The notes below the pieces were generated by a model. It was not told the DNA's origin. It saw only the letters and a list, made by a program, of their open reading frames with translations, and did not search any database. The position numbers were made by a program, and so were the translations under genes. A stretch of DNA of 64,000 bases from Bordetella parapertussis. GTDB taxonomy: Bacteria > Pseudomonadota > Gammaproteobacteria > Burkholderiales > SG8-41. Below are positions 34,331-43,903 of this stretch, in pieces; the stretch's first letter is position 1; every line of letters begins with the position of its first letter. The DNA lies in contig CAMDRT010000002.1 of NCBI GenBank assembly GCA_945906815.1, forward strand, positions 124,001-188,000. The letters are read 5' to 3'.

Positions 34331-35488
34331 GTGATTGATCCACGCTATCTGCGAAGTTTTGGCCTCGCTGCCGCCGCGTGGGCTCTGGCTTACGTCGCAC
34401 TTTCGCTGGTGGTGGACCCTTACGGCGTATCCCCCCTGAGCTGGAGCTTTCGTGGCATCAACCAGCACAAACCGGAGCGCGTAGACATCGACCGCCAACT
34501 CAAGCCCTACGAAGTCTGGCGCTACCAGCCGGTCACGCTGTTACTTGGCACGTCGCGCATCCAGCAATCGATGGATCCCGCAGTGCTGGATGGCTCAGCC
34601 CTGGCGCCCGCATACAATGCCTCCATACCTGCCAGTACATTGGAGATGAATGTCGCGCACCTCAAGGAGTATATAAGGCTCAACCCGCGTCTTCGTACCG
34701 TGATGGTTGAGCTTTTTTTCTACAATTTTGTAGGCGAAAGAAAGGCGCATTCAACACTGCCCTCCGCAGATTTCCTCAAACACACGGCAGCGATGTTCCT
34801 GAGCGTGGATACGCTCAAGGCAACGTTTAAGACCATCACTAAGAATGTGCTCGCCGGCTGCCCGTGTCAGGAAATCAAACCTGGCGGACATTTCTCCATC
34901 CCCGATGGTCACGATACACGCGCGCCGTTTGACGGCTTCCCAGCCGGTGTATGGGAACTGCATCGCACACGTAATGATTTCAAATTGACTGAGTCGGCAT
35001 TTCAAGCGGTAGCGGAGATGATGGCGATCGCTCGCGCGAACGGATTGACGCTGCATTTTCTGCTCACGCCGAATCATGCCTATGACGAGCACTACCTAGA
35101 CGCTGTAGGCGTGTGGGGCGTGGTTGAGACCTGGCTGCAACGTCTGAGCGATATGACGCCCCTGCACAGCTTCGCGCAGCCGAACGCATGGACGCAGGAG
35201 CCGGTAAGTTCTCGCATGCGCTATTGGAACGATCCCTACCACTTCACCCTTCACACCGGGCGCGCCATGCAACTGGCGCTATTTCGCGGTCAGCTCGAGG
35301 GTACGCCGGACGGATTCTATGAACGGCTCACTCGCGACCAGATACCTTCGCATATCGAAAGCCGCAAGCAGGCTGTTAAGCTGTGGGCGGCTGCGCATCC
35401 GGATTTTGTCAAACAATTTGACGAAGCACGCATGCGCCACGACGCTGCGCTGGTGCGGTCGCCGAACGCCAAGGGACCTCGCCCGTAG
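34331..35488 (+). CDS. SGNH-like periplasmic acetyltransferase partner of MBOAT copy C
   Basis: A 385-residue protein starting at GTG, with one N-terminal anchor (about residues 9-28) and an SGNH-like fold: GTSRIQQSMDP near residue 74 and a DPYHFTLHTG motif near 300 provide probable Ser and Asp/His sites. Its sequence differs clearly from the A and B partners (GTSR rather than GSS or GASS), so this module is not simply a third tandem copy. It probably completes O-acetylation of the glycan made by the rightward cluster. Confidence 0.65.
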   Translation: MIDPRYLRSFGLAAAAWALAYVALSLVVDPYGVSPLSWSFRGINQHKPERVDIDRQLKPYEVWRYQPVTLLLGTSRIQQSMDPAVLDGSALAPAYNASIPASTLEMNVAHLKEYIRLNPRLRTVMVELFFYNFVGERKAHSTLPSADFLKHTAAMFLSVDTLKATFKTITKNVLAGCPCQEIKPGGHFSIPDGHDTRAPFDGFPAGVWELHRTRNDFKLTESAFQAVAEMMAIARANGLTLHFLLTPNHAYDEHYLDAVGVWGVVETWLQRLSDMTPLHSFAQPNAWTQEPVSSRMRYWNDPYHFTLHTGRAMQLALFRGQLEGTPDGFYERLTRDQIPSHIESRKQAVKLWAAAHPDFVKQFDEARMRHDAALVRSPNAKGPRP

Positions 35489-35509
35489 CGGCCGGGGCGA
35501 TGTGCTGAA

Positions 35510-37030
35510 TCACGCCGCGCCACGTCTGAACAAGTAGGCGATCCTGCGCGGTATGCGGTGCTTGCGTTTCCAATAATCGATGAGCCTCATCTTTGTGGGA
35601 TACGCCCATCTTGCCGCGCGTCGTAGCGTGGCAAGCATGTACGCCAGCCCTTTTGCGGACGGCGCAATGCGCGCAAGATTTGCGCGGCACGCCTGCGCTT
35701 GGGCGACATCGCCGCGCGTTACCGCCACTTTCTCCTGCACCCGCAGATAATCATTGAATCGCGTACACAAGCGGGGAAAACACGCTTGAATTCGTTGCAG
35801 GAGCTGGTGCGCGAAGTCGAGCCGGCCACGCGCCAGCGCACCGCGCGCCTCGCGGATTTTGGGGCTCAATAGAAATGCCATTTCCTTATCGGCATAGTGA
35901 TCGTCGGCATAAAAACGATAGGTGGTGGCGGATGGTGCCAGCCATTGCGCGCGCTCCCATTCCCAGCTCCGCACGTCGATGCTTTCATCCACACCGTTAC
36001 CCGGTGGCCGCTGGCGCGGCGGCGACTGCGCCAACCCCGACTCCAGCAGCCGCATCAGCATGGCGGCGCTTTCCGCTTCATAGACCAGAACTTGTCGCGG
36101 CTGTGCGAACGGCAGCCGGTCGGCGCCCAACGGTATCTGATAGGCGTTGCAGGAGGCCGCCGTCATGCACGTAATGAAATAAGGCGTGGCGCAAAAATTG
36201 GCCATGGCGGCAAAACCGCTGGACGTACCCATGAACAAATCACACTGCGTCATCAACGTCAGCTCATGGCCCAAGCCGAGTCCGAGTGTGCGCAAATTCA
36301 CCACATTGGGCAGACGCAGAAATTCCAGCGGCTTTTCCTGCAAACGTCCCAACAGCACGAACATCACGTCCGGATGCTTGTGCTGCGCGGCGCGCAAAAA
36401 CTCATACCACTCTAGAACATCGGAATCCCGCGCATAAGAATGCGCTCCACCATAACCCGCATCCAGCCGCCGCAGTCGCGTGTGTAGGGCAACCAGACGC
36501 TTGCCGGCAAAGCGGGCGGCAATCAAGCCCGCTATATCCGGCTCGCAGCCAAGGCTGGGGCGTAACAGGGGTATGCGCCCTGATTTTGCGTAGTGCGCGT
36601 TGAGTTGCGCGTGGGTGTGAACTTTTTGCGTGAAGTATTCGATCACCGCGGCTTCATCGTGCCGGCGCGCGAGGATTTCCACATAGCCGGGCAAAGCGCT
36701 GGTGTTGGATGACGCGCCTTGCGCTACTTCCCGCAAGCGCGACAGCATTTCATCGCGCGAGCGATACACCAGCAGATTTCCCAATTTGGGATGGGTGGCG
36801 AACGCACCGTAGAGTTCGCTGAAAAACAGCCCGTAGTTTTCCGCGTTAACCAGATCCCGCTGATAAATGCTCGCCGGATAACGCGCGTCGTGGCAGATAT
36901 AGACATCCACTTTTTCGCAGCCTGCCGCTTCGCATTCGATGGCGGTTTGCACGTTCCAGGTCAACACATCCCCCAGCGCATAGGGCATGAGCTCGAAATC
37001 GTAAATGGCGCACAAGGTGTTCGCAGGCAT
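35510..37030 (-). CDS. uncharacterised large protein, putative glycosyltransferase
   Basis: A 506-residue soluble protein that I cannot place in a named family. A GT-B-like C-terminal half is suggested by RLVALHTRLRRLD near residue 225, VMFVLLGRLQEKPLEFL near 265 and the ELTLMTQCDLFMGTSSGFAAMANF block near 300, which resembles the nucleotide-sugar site of fucosyltransferase-like enzymes. The last 80 residues are helical and basic. The ATG at 37030 is used because earlier readings run into the upstream methyltransferase gene. Its location argues for a role in glycan assembly. Confidence 0.55.
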   Translation of the reverse strand: MPANTLCAIYDFELMPYALGDVLTWNVQTAIECEAAGCEKVDVYICHDARYPASIYQRDLVNAENYGLFFSELYGAFATHPKLGNLLVYRSRDEMLSRLREVAQGASSNTSALPGYVEILARRHDEAAVIEYFTQKVHTHAQLNAHYAKSGRIPLLRPSLGCEPDIAGLIAARFAGKRLVALHTRLRRLDAGYGGAHSYARDSDVLEWYEFLRAAQHKHPDVMFVLLGRLQEKPLEFLRLPNVVNLRTLGLGLGHELTLMTQCDLFMGTSSGFAAMANFCATPYFITCMTAASCNAYQIPLGADRLPFAQPRQVLVYEAESAAMLMRLLESGLAQSPPRQRPPGNGVDESIDVRSWEWERAQWLAPSATTYRFYADDHYADKEMAFLLSPKIREARGALARGRLDFAHQLLQRIQACFPRLCTRFNDYLRVQEKVAVTRGDVAQAQACRANLARIAPSAKGLAYMLATLRRAARWAYPTKMRLIDYWKRKHRIPRRIAYLFRRGAA

Positions 37031-37070
37031 GCTGAGGTCCCCGATGATGGCTGCCGCAACGTCGCGGGCG

Positions 37071-38252
37071 CTATCCCTGTCCTTGCGCGTCTGCGGGCGA
37101 CACCAACGCGATGGACAGGTCACGCAGCCGATGGCGTATGGATTGCGCAACGGTTTGCACAAAAGCCAGATACACGGTGACGCCCTTGGGCACTTGCGCG
37201 GGCGTCAAAATGGGGCGCCCCATGTGCTTGTGCCCTACACGCGCGGGATCTTCATCCACGAAAAATTCAACCTTGCCGCCTAGGCCATGCGCCAGCCAGG
37301 TCGCGGCAACCGAGGTGCCGAATATCGCGAAACGCCCCGCCTGGCTCGACCTTAACGCGTGATCCAGCATTCCGGTCAGCCAGCCGACGTCCTCGCGGGT
37401 TCTTTCCAGCGCCTGCTGCGGGTCGTGAGCGGGGAGTGCGGAGGGTGCGGCGCCGGCTGACGCAAGCAGCGAAATCTCCTTGTTAACCCAATCCGTTTTT
37501 GTGAGGGCGACGTTCAACCCCGCGCGAGCCGCCATTTGGGTCAGCGTTTGCGGTGTGAAATGACACAGATGGTCGGCAACGACCAGATCAAACGGCGTTA
37601 TGCCCGCATTGTTGACCTGCACAAACAAGTGGCCACCGGCGCTCATTTTGCTGCTTAGCGTACGCAGCATGGCAAGCGGATCCGCGAAGTGTTCCAGCGA
37701 GTGTATGAGCGTCAGCAGATCGAATTGTTGGAACAGTTGGTCGGGCGCGACGGTGTAGAGTTTGTCGAATCGCGGAATGGCTAGCAGTGCCGGTTCTTGG
37801 CGACGGTCAAGGTCCAGACCGAACAAACGCCAGTCGCTGCTCGCCTGCGAAAAAGCACCGAGCATGGCGCCACTGCCCGCACCGACGTCGAGCAGGGTGC
37901 CCGCCACTGGCAGCACGCCGGATTGCAGCAGGTGGCGCGCTAACACCTCACAGCGCCCGCTCTGGCGCCCGCTCACCGCATCAAACACCACCTGATCGTT
38001 GGCCGATGATTGATGGTACATCGCGTAATCACGGTAAATTTCATTGATTTCCGCCAACCATAATGCGTCGGCGATTTTCTGCACCAGACCGCAAGCCATG
38101 CACACGCATAGCCGCCCGCCGCATCGAAACGGTTTGCTGTCCGAGGTCACGCGGGGCAGTTGCGGGAAGTCTGCGATTTCATGCAATTCACCGGCGGCGC
38201 AGGATTGACAGCGGGTGGAGGCCGCTGCGGATATTTTTGCGACAGGGTTCAT
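37071..38252 (-). CDS. class I sugar methyltransferase with C-terminal Rossmann domain
   Basis: From the ATG at 38252, 393 residues. Cysteine pairs (CQSC near residue 15, CMAC near 57) form a probable zinc site, LLDVGAGSGAMLGAF near 122 is the SAM motif, and a C-terminal domain with FAIFGTSVAATWLAHGL near 305 resembles the third domain of C-methyltransferases. Compared with the protein at 24543-25781 it lacks the HEHFSYF catalytic block, having DHLCHFTPQTL instead, so its reaction may differ. It forms a leftward two-gene unit with the preceding putative glycosyltransferase. Confidence 0.75.
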   Translation of the reverse strand: MNPVAKISAAASTRCQSCAAGELHEIADFPQLPRVTSDSKPFRCGGRLCVCMACGLVQKIADALWLAEINEIYRDYAMYHQSSANDQVVFDAVSGRQSGRCEVLARHLLQSGVLPVAGTLLDVGAGSGAMLGAFSQASSDWRLFGLDLDRRQEPALLAIPRFDKLYTVAPDQLFQQFDLLTLIHSLEHFADPLAMLRTLSSKMSAGGHLFVQVNNAGITPFDLVVADHLCHFTPQTLTQMAARAGLNVALTKTDWVNKEISLLASAGAAPSALPAHDPQQALERTREDVGWLTGMLDHALRSSQAGRFAIFGTSVAATWLAHGLGGKVEFFVDEDPARVGHKHMGRPILTPAQVPKGVTVYLAFVQTVAQSIRHRLRDLSIALVSPADAQGQG

Positions 38253-38402
38253 GGTTACAACGCCGGCCGCGATGGCCGGTCTGCCCCATGCGTTTGACGA
38301 CAGCAGAATTTCGCGTCCGTGCAATTGCGACGCCGCAGGGAATTTAGTAGACTCACAGCACAGTATCCCCAAGTAAATAAGTGATTTTACAGGCTATTTT
38401 CG

Positions 38403-38987
38403 ATGTTGCACGTTGCCAAATATTTTGCGCAGGTGAATACCATCGCCGCCACCATCGACCAGCTCGCGGTAGAGTCGATGGCCCATGCGCTGGCAGCGCT
38501 GCGCGACGCGGGCGGCAGGTTATTTTTTATCGGCGCCGGGGGCAGTGCCGGCAATTGCGGGCATGCGGTGAACGATTTTCGCAAGCTGTGCGGCATTGAA
38601 GCTTATGCGCCTACAGACAATGTGTCGGAATTGACGGCGCGCACCAATGACGAAGGCTGGGAAACGGTTTTTGCAGCGTGGCTGGTGACCAGCAAACTCT
38701 CGGAAAAAGATGGCGTATTTGTTTTTTCAGTGGGCGGCGGTGATCTTGAGCGCAACGTCAGCCCCAACATCGTACGCGCGCTGGAGCTTGCCAAAAAACG
38801 CCATGCACGAATTTTCGGTGTGGTGGGACGCGACGGCGGCTACACCAAAAAAGTGGGGGACCACGTGATTGTGATCCCCACCGTCGATCCCGCGCATGTC
38901 ACGCCGCACACGGAGGCTTTTCACGCCGTGGTATGGCACTGCCTGGTGTCGCATCCCAAGCTGCAACAAAATGCCACGAAATGGTAG
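38403..38987 (+). CDS. gmhA: SIS-domain sedoheptulose-7-phosphate isomerase, GmhA-like
   Basis: A 194-residue SIS-domain protein of GmhA length. FFIGAGGSAGNCGHA near residue 40 binds the phosphosugar, and EAFHAVVWH near 178 keeps the two C-terminal histidines of GmhA. It would convert sedoheptulose 7-phosphate to manno-heptose 7-phosphate. Relative to E. coli GmhA the active-site Glu65 and Gln172 positions appear to be Asp and Glu, so kinetics or substrate may differ. It is the first gene of the heptose cassette. Confidence 0.8.
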   Translation: MLHVAKYFAQVNTIAATIDQLAVESMAHALAALRDAGGRLFFIGAGGSAGNCGHAVNDFRKLCGIEAYAPTDNVSELTARTNDEGWETVFAAWLVTSKLSEKDGVFVFSVGGGDLERNVSPNIVRALELAKKRHARIFGVVGRDGGYTKKVGDHVIVIPTVDPAHVTPHTEAFHAVVWHCLVSHPKLQQNATKW

Positions 38988-39020
38988 TGCATGCGCCCGC
39001 TAATGCCGGAGGCGCGTTAG

Positions 39021-39560
39021 TTGCGCCGCGCGGTTTTTCTGGATCGGGACGGCGTTATCAATCGCTGCGCGGTGCGCAATGGCAAGCCGTACGCGCCTCA
39101 AAGCGCGCACGACTTTCGCTTGTTGCCGCGCGTAGCGGCCGCGGTGCAGGATTTGAAAGCGGCGGATTTTCTGGTAATTGTCGTGACAAATCAGCCGGAT
39201 ATAGGTAACGGTTTGGTGGATGCCGCAGTGGTCGCGGCGATGCACGCAAAGTTGGCGCGCCAGGTGGCAGTAGACGACATTCGCACCTGCCCGCATCGCC
39301 AAAACGAAAATTGCGGCTGCCGCAAACCGGCGGCAGGGTTATTGCTGGAGGCCGCGGCCCGGTGGCAGATTGAGCTTAAAAAGAGCTTCATGGTGGGCGA
39401 CCGGTGGAGTGACATCGTTGCCGGCCAAGCCATTGGATGTTATAGTATTTTTCTTGATCGTGGGTATCTGGAGACCCGCCAAATGCAGCGGCGGATGGTC
39501 CCTGACGCACGTGCTAAATCCCTTCCCGCAGCCGTGCGTTTGATACGCGCCTTGGCGTGA
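39021..39560 (+). CDS. gmhB: heptose 1,7-bisphosphate phosphatase, GmhB-like (HAD family)
   Basis: A 179-residue HAD phosphatase. FLDRDGVIN near residue 6 carries the nucleophile aspartate, VVTNQPDIG near 54 is motif II, and a zinc loop with CPHRQNENCGCRKP near 90-103 is diagnostic for GmhB-type enzymes, though shorter than in E. coli. MVGDRWSD near 125 is motif IV. It removes the 7-phosphate from heptose 1,7-bisphosphate. The start is a TTG with a GGAGG ribosome-binding site. Confidence 0.87.
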   Translation: MRRAVFLDRDGVINRCAVRNGKPYAPQSAHDFRLLPRVAAAVQDLKAADFLVIVVTNQPDIGNGLVDAAVVAAMHAKLARQVAVDDIRTCPHRQNENCGCRKPAAGLLLEAAARWQIELKKSFMVGDRWSDIVAGQAIGCYSIFLDRGYLETRQMQRRMVPDARAKSLPAAVRLIRALA

Positions 39561-39595
39561 CCCCGTAAACACCAGAATCGTTTTGGACAGTGCTC

Positions 39596-40309
39596 ATGAA
39601 TAACTTGCGGGTCAAGATTTTTGCCGATGGCGCGGACTTTGACGGCATCATGAAAATGTATGCCAACCCGTTGATCAAGGGCTTCACTACCAATCCCACC
39701 CTGATGCGTAAGGCCGGGGTAACGGATTACGAGGCGTTTGCCCGTAAATTGCTTAAAGCCATTCCTGACCGGCCGGTATCTCTGGAAGTGTTTGCAGACG
39801 AATTTGACGCCATGGAGCGGCAGGCTATGGCCATTGCCGCCTGGGGCAAGAACGTCAACGTAAAAATCCCAGTGACCAACAGCCGCCGCGAGTTTTCCGG
39901 ACCGTTGATCAAAAAGCTTTCCGCTGCGGGGGTCGCGCTCAATGTGACGGCGGTGTTTACCCTCGAGCAGGTGCGGCGCGTCACCGAGTGCCTGGCGCAC
40001 GAGACCCCCGCCATAGTGTCGGTATTTGCCGGCAGAATCGCCGACACCGGCATCGATCCGGTGCCCTTGATGACCGAGGCGGTGGCAGTGTTAAAGGCCA
40101 AACCCAAGGCCGAGTTGATCTGGGCGAGCCCACGTGAGTTGCTCAATATCTTTCAGGCCGATGAGATAGGCTGCCACATTATTACCGTCACCAACGATAT
40201 TCTCGGCAAGTTGCCGCTGGTGGGGAAAAATCAGGATGACTATTCGCTGGAGACGGTGCAGATGTTTTACCGCGACGCGCTGGCCGCGGCATTTTCGATA
40301 GTGACCTGA
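39596..40309 (+). CDS. transaldolase family protein (small, TalC/FSA-like)
   Basis: A 237-residue TIM-barrel enzyme. RVKIFADGADFDGI at the start, KGFTTNPTLMRKAG near 27-40 and the NVNVKIPVT segment near 85 with the Schiff-base lysine are family signatures. Transaldolase moves a three-carbon unit and yields or consumes sedoheptulose 7-phosphate. Its place between gmhB and the nucleotidyltransferase genes suggests that it supplies the seven-carbon precursor. An upstream GTG two codons earlier is a less likely start. Confidence 0.82.
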   Translation: MNNLRVKIFADGADFDGIMKMYANPLIKGFTTNPTLMRKAGVTDYEAFARKLLKAIPDRPVSLEVFADEFDAMERQAMAIAAWGKNVNVKIPVTNSRREFSGPLIKKLSAAGVALNVTAVFTLEQVRRVTECLAHETPAIVSVFAGRIADTGIDPVPLMTEAVAVLKAKPKAELIWASPRELLNIFQADEIGCHIITVTNDILGKLPLVGKNQDDYSLETVQMFYRDALAAAFSIVT

Positions 40310-40336
40310 GTAAAATTTATTTATTTTCGAGGACGC

Positions 40337-41332
40337 ATGAAAAACATACTGATCACGGGTGGCGCAGGTTATGTGGGTTGCGTGCTGACGCCGCAACTGC
40401 TCAAGGCCGGCTACAACATCACGATTTACGACACCATGTGGTACGGCAATCATTTGCCCAAGAGCCCGAATCTAAAAATTATCGAAGGCGATATTCGCGA
40501 TGCCAGCAAATTGGCGGGCGCCTTTAACGGCATCGAAGCCGTCATCTCGTTGGCCTGCATTTCAAATGATGCCAGCTTTGAGCTCGACGAAAAACTCAGC
40601 ACCAGCGTCAATCTGGACGCGTTCGAACCGATGGTGATGGCCGCCAAGAAGGCGGGCGTGCAGCGTTTTGTTTATTGCTCGTCGAGCTCGGTATACGGTG
40701 TCTCGGACCAGCCCAATGTGACCGAAGATCATCCGCTGCTGCCGGTCTCGCTCTACAACAAGTACAAGGGCATGTGCGAGCCTCTGCTGTGGAAACATCA
40801 AGGCCCGGGGTTTACCTGCGTCGCCATCCGGCCCGCCACGGTTTGCGGCTATAGCCCGCGGACGCGACTGGATCTGTCGGTCAATATCCTGACCAATCAC
40901 GCAGTGAACAATAACAAGATCACGGTCTACGGCGGCTCGCAGTTGCGCCCTAATCTGCATATACAGGACATGTGCAATCTGTACCAGATGCTGCTGGAAT
41001 TGCCCGCTGAAAAAATTGCCGGGCAGACCTTCAATGCCGGCTATCAGAATCTGAGCATCATGGAAATCGCAGAAATTGTGCGTAAAGTGGTGAAAGAAGA
41101 ATTCCCCGAAAAAGGCGAGATCGAGATTGTCACCACGCCTTCGGACGACATTCGTTCCTATCACATCAATTCCGACAAGATCGCAAACGTGATTGGTTTT
41201 CGTCCCCAGCACACCATCGAAGATGCCGCGCGCGATTTGTGCAAGGCGATCAAGGCCGGCAAGTTGCCGGACAGCTTTAACGACGACGTGTATTTCAACG
41301 TCAAACGCATGAAGCGCTTAGGTATCCAATGA
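40337..41332 (+). CDS. NAD-dependent sugar epimerase/dehydratase (extended SDR) 1
   Basis: A 331-residue extended SDR with GGAGYVG near residue 8 and an intact catalytic SSSSVYG plus YNKYK (Tyr/Lys) near 143-147. The C-terminal third includes RPNLHIQDMCNL, a usual substrate-domain pattern. Within a heptose cassette it may act as epimerase, dehydratase or reductase on the NDP-heptose. It is followed after seven bases by another SDR gene. Confidence 0.8.
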   Translation: MKNILITGGAGYVGCVLTPQLLKAGYNITIYDTMWYGNHLPKSPNLKIIEGDIRDASKLAGAFNGIEAVISLACISNDASFELDEKLSTSVNLDAFEPMVMAAKKAGVQRFVYCSSSSVYGVSDQPNVTEDHPLLPVSLYNKYKGMCEPLLWKHQGPGFTCVAIRPATVCGYSPRTRLDLSVNILTNHAVNNNKITVYGGSQLRPNLHIQDMCNLYQMLLELPAEKIAGQTFNAGYQNLSIMEIAEIVRKVVKEEFPEKGEIEIVTTPSDDIRSYHINSDKIANVIGFRPQHTIEDAARDLCKAIKAGKLPDSFNDDVYFNVKRMKRLGIQ

Positions 41333-41339
41333 GCATCCA

Positions 41340-42341
41340 ATGACGGTGCGGCCCATCGCCGTGGTGACCGGCGGTGCAGGATTTATCGGCAGTCACATGG
41401 TAGATAACCTGCTCGCCCACGGCTATGTCGTGCGCGCGGTGGATAACCTCATCAGCGGCCGCGAAAGCAACCTCGCCCACCTCCGCGGCAACGCGGATTT
41501 TTCGTTTGAGCGTGCGGATATACGCAGTCTCGAAGCAGGCCATGCGCTGTTTGGGCAGGCGCAATTGGTGTTTCATTTCGCCGGCATTGGCGACATCGTG
41601 CCGTCGATCGAGCGCCCGCTCGAATATATGTCGGCCAATGTGCAGGGCACGGCACAGGTGCTGGAGTGCGCGCGTCATGCCGCGGTGAAAAAGTTCGTCT
41701 ATGCGGCATCATCATCCTGCTATGGGCTCGCCGCAACACCTACCCGCGAAGACCATCCCATACAGCCGCTGTATCCTTACGCATTAAGCAAATACATGGG
41801 AGAGCAGGCGTGCTTTCACTGGCACAAGGTGTACGGCTTGCCGGTAAACGCCATCCGCATTTTCAATGCCTATGGCACCCGAGTTAGAACGACCGGCGCC
41901 TATGGTGCGGTGTTCGGTGTTTTTTTCCGCCAAAAGCTTGCGGGTAAGCCCTACACGGTGGTGGGCGACGGTGCGCAACGGCGCGACTTTCTGTATGTCA
42001 CCGATGTCGCAGAAGCATTCCGGCTCGCGGGCGAAACCGCGAAAACAGGCGAAGTATGGAATCTGGGTGCGGGTAATCCACAGTCCGTGAATCATCTGAC
42101 GGATTTACTGGGCGGCGAAAAAATTTCGATTCCCAAGCGCCCCGGTGAACCGGATTGCACCTGGGCAGACATAAGCAAAATCACGGCCGACCTGGGCTGG
42201 ACGCAAAAAATTCCATTTGAACAGGGCGTTGCGCTGATGATGCAGGAAATCGACGTGTGGCGCGATGCACCGCTGTGGGACCCTCATTCCATAGAACAGG
42301 CCACGGCAACGTGGTTTCGCTATATGGGGGCACGCAAGTGA
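41340..42341 (+). CDS. NAD-dependent sugar epimerase (GalE/WbpP-like extended SDR) 2
   Basis: A 333-residue extended SDR with VTGGAGFIGSHMVDNLLAHG at the N-terminus, AASSSCYG near 122 and an intact YALSK catalytic motif near 148. RIFNAYGTRVRTTGAYGAVFGVF and VGDGAQRRDFLYVTDVAEAF are the usual NDP-hexose epimerase blocks. Its stop overlaps the GTG of the HldE-like gene, tying it to heptose activation. Confidence 0.82.
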   Translation: MTVRPIAVVTGGAGFIGSHMVDNLLAHGYVVRAVDNLISGRESNLAHLRGNADFSFERADIRSLEAGHALFGQAQLVFHFAGIGDIVPSIERPLEYMSANVQGTAQVLECARHAAVKKFVYAASSSCYGLAATPTREDHPIQPLYPYALSKYMGEQACFHWHKVYGLPVNAIRIFNAYGTRVRTTGAYGAVFGVFFRQKLAGKPYTVVGDGAQRRDFLYVTDVAEAFRLAGETAKTGEVWNLGAGNPQSVNHLTDLLGGEKISIPKRPGEPDCTWADISKITADLGWTQKIPFEQGVALMMQEIDVWRDAPLWDPHSIEQATATWFRYMGARK

Positions 42342-43894
42342 GCGTACTGGCTTCACTGTCGGAGAAATACCGCCACAAGATCAAGACGGTAGATGAATTG
42401 ATCGCGGCCATCGGGACCCGGCCACGGGTTAAAAAAGTCATCATGTGTCACGGCGTGTTTGACGTGGTACATCCCGGACACCTGCGTCACCTGCTCTACG
42501 CGAAGAGCAAGGCCGATATCCTGGTCACCAGTATTACCGCGGATGCGCATATCAGCAAAGGCGTGTATCGCCCGCATGTGCCGCAGGATTTGCGTGCGCT
42601 GAATCTGGCGGCATTCGAAACCGTGGATTATGTGTTGATCGATCAAAACGCAACGCCGCTGGAGAACATTGCGCGCCTGCAGCCAGATTTTTTCGCCAAG
42701 GGCTACGAATACACGGAAAGCGGCGTCGCCCAGAAAACACTGGAAGAAGCGGAAATACTGCGCCGCTACGGCGGCGAAATCATCTTCACCCCCGGCGATA
42801 TTGTTTATTCCTCGTCGAGTCTGATCAATTTGGCGCCGCCGTCGATACGCACCGAAAAGCTGCTGACCTTCATGGAGAATGAGCAGCTGACCTTCGACTC
42901 GCTGCGTAACAGCCTGTCGCAACTCAAGGGCAAGCGGGTGCATGTGGTTGGCGACACCATCGTCGACAGCTACACGCAGACGGCCATGATCGGCGGACAA
43001 ACCAAGACCCCCACCATGAGCGTGCTGTATGAGCGGCGCGATGATTTCATCGGCGGCGCCGCGGTGGTGGCGGAACATCTGCGCGCGGCAGGTGCGGAAG
43101 TCCATTTTTCCACGGTGTTGGGTGACGACAAGCTCAAAGACTTTGTGCTGGCGGGCCTGGCGAAATCCGGGGTAACGTGTCATCCCATCATCGACGCGAC
43201 ACGCCCCACCACCCATAAGAACGCCATCGTCGCCGGCGGCTACCGGCTGCTGAAAATTGACACGCTGGATAACCGCTCGATCTCGGATGAGATCGTGCAG
43301 AAGCTGAAAAACACCATTGCTTCCATCGCCTGCGATGCGGTGGTATTCAGCGACTTTCGCCACGGCATCTTCAACCGGCGCACCCTGCCCGCGCTGATCT
43401 CGGGCATACCGGCGGGCGCATACAAAGTTGCCGATAGCCAGGTGGCCAGCCGCTGGGGCAACATCACTGAATTCAAAGGATTTGATCTGATCACCCCCAA
43501 CGAGCGGGAAGCGCGCTTTGCGCTCGCCGATCAGGATTCCGGCATACGTCCGCTGGCATCAACGCTGTATGACACCGCTCAATGTAAAACGCTGATCCTC
43601 AAGCTGGGCGAACGCGGCGTGCTGACCTGCCGCAGCAGCGATCATGAATCACTCGATTCGTTTGTGGTGGTGGATAGTTTTGTCGATCATGTGGTCGACG
43701 CCGTGGGTGCCGGCGACGCCTTGCTGGCCTATGCCACCCTGTCGAAGCTGACCACGGGTTCTGATGCCGTTGCAACCATACTGGGTTCGCTGGCGGCAGC
43801 TTGCGAATGTGAGTACGACGGGAACATACCCATCACGCCGGAAGATGTCCGCCGCAAGCTGGACGCCATCGAGCGGCAGGCCCACTACACCTGA
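42338..43894 (+). CDS. bifunctional nucleotidyltransferase-PfkB kinase, HldE-like with swapped domains
   Basis: A 518-residue fusion. Residues about 28-165 form a cytidylyltransferase-like domain with MCHGVFDVVHPGHLRHL (HxGH nucleotide site) and an early stop-short substrate lobe; residues about 195-510 form a PfkB sugar kinase with FIGGAAVVAEHL near 245 and the DAVGAGDALLAY catalytic signature near 465. HldE has the same activities but kinase first. The enzyme should phosphorylate heptose 7-phosphate at C1 and activate heptose 1-phosphate as an NDP-heptose. The nucleotide is unknown. Confidence 0.88.
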   Translation: MSVLASLSEKYRHKIKTVDELIAAIGTRPRVKKVIMCHGVFDVVHPGHLRHLLYAKSKADILVTSITADAHISKGVYRPHVPQDLRALNLAAFETVDYVLIDQNATPLENIARLQPDFFAKGYEYTESGVAQKTLEEAEILRRYGGEIIFTPGDIVYSSSSLINLAPPSIRTEKLLTFMENEQLTFDSLRNSLSQLKGKRVHVVGDTIVDSYTQTAMIGGQTKTPTMSVLYERRDDFIGGAAVVAEHLRAAGAEVHFSTVLGDDKLKDFVLAGLAKSGVTCHPIIDATRPTTHKNAIVAGGYRLLKIDTLDNRSISDEIVQKLKNTIASIACDAVVFSDFRHGIFNRRTLPALISGIPAGAYKVADSQVASRWGNITEFKGFDLITPNEREARFALADQDSGIRPLASTLYDTAQCKTLILKLGERGVLTCRSSDHESLDSFVVVDSFVDHVVDAVGAGDALLAYATLSKLTTGSDAVATILGSLAAACECEYDGNIPITPEDVRRKLDAIERQAHYT

Positions 43895-43903
43895 GCGCCT
43901 GAG

